From NCBI GenBank assembly GCA_903842755.1, contig CAIMNF010000011.1, positions 1 through 6,044 of the forward strand: a DNA stretch of 6,044 nucleotides, in the 5' to 3' direction. Position numbers and translations under genes: made by a program. Under the pieces are notes generated by a model that saw only the letters and a list, made by a program, of their open reading frames with translations, searched no databases and was not told the DNA's origin. This document shows, in pieces, positions 5,511-6,044 of the stretch (within the stretch, counting starts at the first letter, position 1; the number at the start of each line of letters is the position of its first letter). This DNA is from Oligoflexia bacterium. Lineage in GTDB: Bacteria > Bdellovibrionota > UBA1018 > CAIMNF01.

Positions 5511-5519
5511 ATGATAGCA
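5511..5519 (-). promoter_or_regulatory. Extended -10 promoter candidate for the tRNA-tuf unit
   Basis: TGCTATCAT on the minus strand fits the extended -10 form TGnTATAAT with one mismatch. A start site about seven bases downstream (near 5504) would give a leader of some 40 bases before tRNA-Thr(UGU). No -35 match is seen at 17 bases, which extended -10 promoters tolerate. Confidence 0.45.
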
Positions 5520-5559
5520 GAAACTCAAGCACTATTCGCCAGACTTTTAGTAACGCACC

Positions 5560-5589
5560 ATCTTTCCTCGGTTGTGATTATTTTGTCAA
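5560..5589 (-). promoter_or_regulatory. Second, weaker upstream promoter candidate
   Basis: A perfect TTGACA (5584-5589 on the complement) is followed after 18 bases by AAAGAT, which matches the -10 consensus at only three positions. It could be a second start for the stable-RNA unit with a leader of about 88 bases. It could equally be a chance -35. Confidence 0.2.
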
Positions 5590-5711
5590 TGATAAATCGA
5601 AATCTAACAGTCGAACCATGACTTGAAGATCACTGTTCAATCAATTTCAAGAAGTAGGTCGCTTTTTCAGATCAAGGGTCCGGCGCTCGATGAGGATTTT
5701 CTGTCTAAACG

Positions 5712-5763
5712 TTTTGAGGCGTAACTGGCCCGGCACACTCTTCGCTATCGAAAGACCTCAAAA
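5712..5763. repeat. 8-bp inverted repeat reaching the lipoprotein ribosome binding site
   Basis: TTTTGAGG (5712-5719) is the exact reverse complement of CCTCAAAA (5756-5763). The right arm enters the AAGGAG Shine-Dalgarno (5762-5767). Between the arms a smaller stem TTCG/CGAA (5741-5744 with 5749-5752) can form. A 7-bp direct repeat, AGACCTC at 5753-5759 and 5766-5772, also brackets the site. Confidence 0.35.
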
Positions 5764-5767
5764 GGAG
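5762..5767 (+). promoter_or_regulatory. Strong ribosome binding site of the lipoprotein gene
   Basis: AAGGAG lies seven bases before the ATG at 5775-5777, an ideal spacing. It decides the start of the plus-strand gene and is the best evidence that this frame, not the overlapping ones, is translated. Confidence 0.8.
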
Positions 5768-5774
5768 ACCTCTA

Positions 5775-6044
5775 ATGAAACCGTACTACTTCGTTATCTT
5801 AGCGATCGTTTTTTCTCTTGCCCTGGGATGCGGCTCACCCACTCGAAATCAAAGCGTGGATGTACCGCAGAATCCCACACCGAAAGGCACACTCTACCTT
5901 GAAAAGGATCGTCAAACCTTACCCTACCCCATTGCAGAGAACCAAGTGATTCTTCCTGACGATGAGGTTGCTTTTTTTGAGGCACCGGGAACTTCAACAA
6001 AAGTGAAAATCTACGATCCAAAAACCTTTCGAAAAGATATTTTC
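5775..6044 (+). CDS. Putative lipoprotein of unknown family, 3' end outside window
   Basis: An open frame of 90 codons runs to the window edge without a stop. It starts MKPYYFVILAIVFSLALGCG: one Lys, a hydrophobic stretch at residues 4-17, and a lipobox-like ALGC with the lipidated Cys at residue 19, so a signal peptidase II lipoprotein signal is predicted. Residues 20-21 are Gly-Ser with no Asp at +2, which by the E. coli rule suggests the outer membrane. The mature part starts with a Pro/Asn/Thr-rich linker (about 22-36), then a polar, acidic region with Tyr and Pro. No family or catalytic motif is recognised. It is transcribed divergently from the tRNA-tuf unit and has no evident functional tie to it. 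Base composition is like its neighbours, with no sign of transfer. Confidence 0.75.
   Translation, partial: MKPYYFVILAIVFSLALGCGSPTRNQSVDVPQNPTPKGTLYLEKDRQTLPYPIAENQVILPDDEVAFFEAPGTSTKVKIYDPKTFRKDIF

Larger units (their letters stand above)
5466..5774. other. Divergent intergenic region, 309 bases, no gene seen
   Basis: This gap separates the minus-strand tRNA-tuf unit from the plus-strand lipoprotein gene. No open frame here has a ribosome binding site and credible product. A frame beginning near 5690 runs into the lipoprotein gene in another phase and is taken as chance. The region contains promoter candidates for the tRNA unit (5511-5519 and 5560-5589), a weak plus-strand -35-like TTGTCA at 5583-5588 with a poor TAACAG 16 bases later, and several short inverted repeats close to the lipoprotein start. 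Confidence 0.6.

Noticed and set aside
5606..5637. AACAGT/ACTGTT inverted repeat as an operator
   Set aside because: Six-base arms 20 bases apart are expected by chance in a gap of this size, and neither arm sits on a clear promoter.
5690..5902. Plus-strand open frame of 70 codons
   Set aside because: It overlaps the lipoprotein gene in another phase, and only the lipoprotein frame has an AAGGAG and a signal peptide.
5794..6021. Minus-strand open frame of 75 codons opposite the lipoprotein gene
   Set aside because: No ribosome binding site and no recognisable features; it is an antisense shadow.

Overview
This is a core-genome stretch from a Gram-negative bacterium of moderate to low GC. 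It carries the classic translation/transcription cluster, read on the minus strand: tRNA-Thr(UGU), tRNA-Tyr(GUA), tRNA-Gly(UCC), tRNA-Thr(GGU), tuf (EF-Tu), tRNA-Trp(CCA), secE, nusG, rplK (L11), rplA (L1), rplJ (L10) and rplL (L7/L12). The four-tRNA string ahead of tuf has the same order as thrU-tyrU-glyT-thrT-tufB of Escherichia coli. A tRNA-Trp between tuf and secE is known from other bacterial lineages. The long, three-helix SecE, this gene order and a divergent lipoprotein point to a proteobacterium or a relative such as the former Deltaproteobacteria/Bdellovibrionota. The species cannot be named from the sequence alone.

Layout by coordinate. Bases 1-53 may be the first 17 codons of the next gene of the minus-strand operon; rpoB is expected there but its family residues are not reached. 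Bases 131-183 form an intrinsic terminator or attenuator after rplL. Bases 207-3475 hold six tightly packed genes, rplL back to secE, with gaps of 6, 12, 24, 58 and 106 nt. The longest gap, rplK-rplA, contains two hairpins and a 12-nt tandem repeat. Then come tRNA-Trp (3518-3593), tuf (3697-4887 or 4893) and four tRNAs (5073-5465), all five with encoded CCA. An extended -10 promoter candidate for the whole transcript lies at 5511-5519.

From 5775 the plus strand opens a divergent gene with a strong ribosome binding site and a lipoprotein signal peptide. It runs off the window and its family is not recognised. The 309-base gap between the two divergent units (5466-5774) holds their regulatory DNA and no convincing gene.

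The minus-strand genes work together in gene expression. Four tRNAs plus EF-Tu supply aminoacyl-tRNA. L11, L1, L10 and L7/L12 build the L1 stalk and the GTPase-activating stalk on which EF-Tu acts. NusG couples RNA polymerase to the ribosome, and SecE is the essential small subunit of the Sec translocon. I see no mobile element, CRISPR array or obviously new system. The points worth a second look are in the gaps: candidate regulatory RNA structures, the absence of room for an E. coli-type L10 leader, an N-terminally extended L1, and a mismatch in one tRNA acceptor stem.
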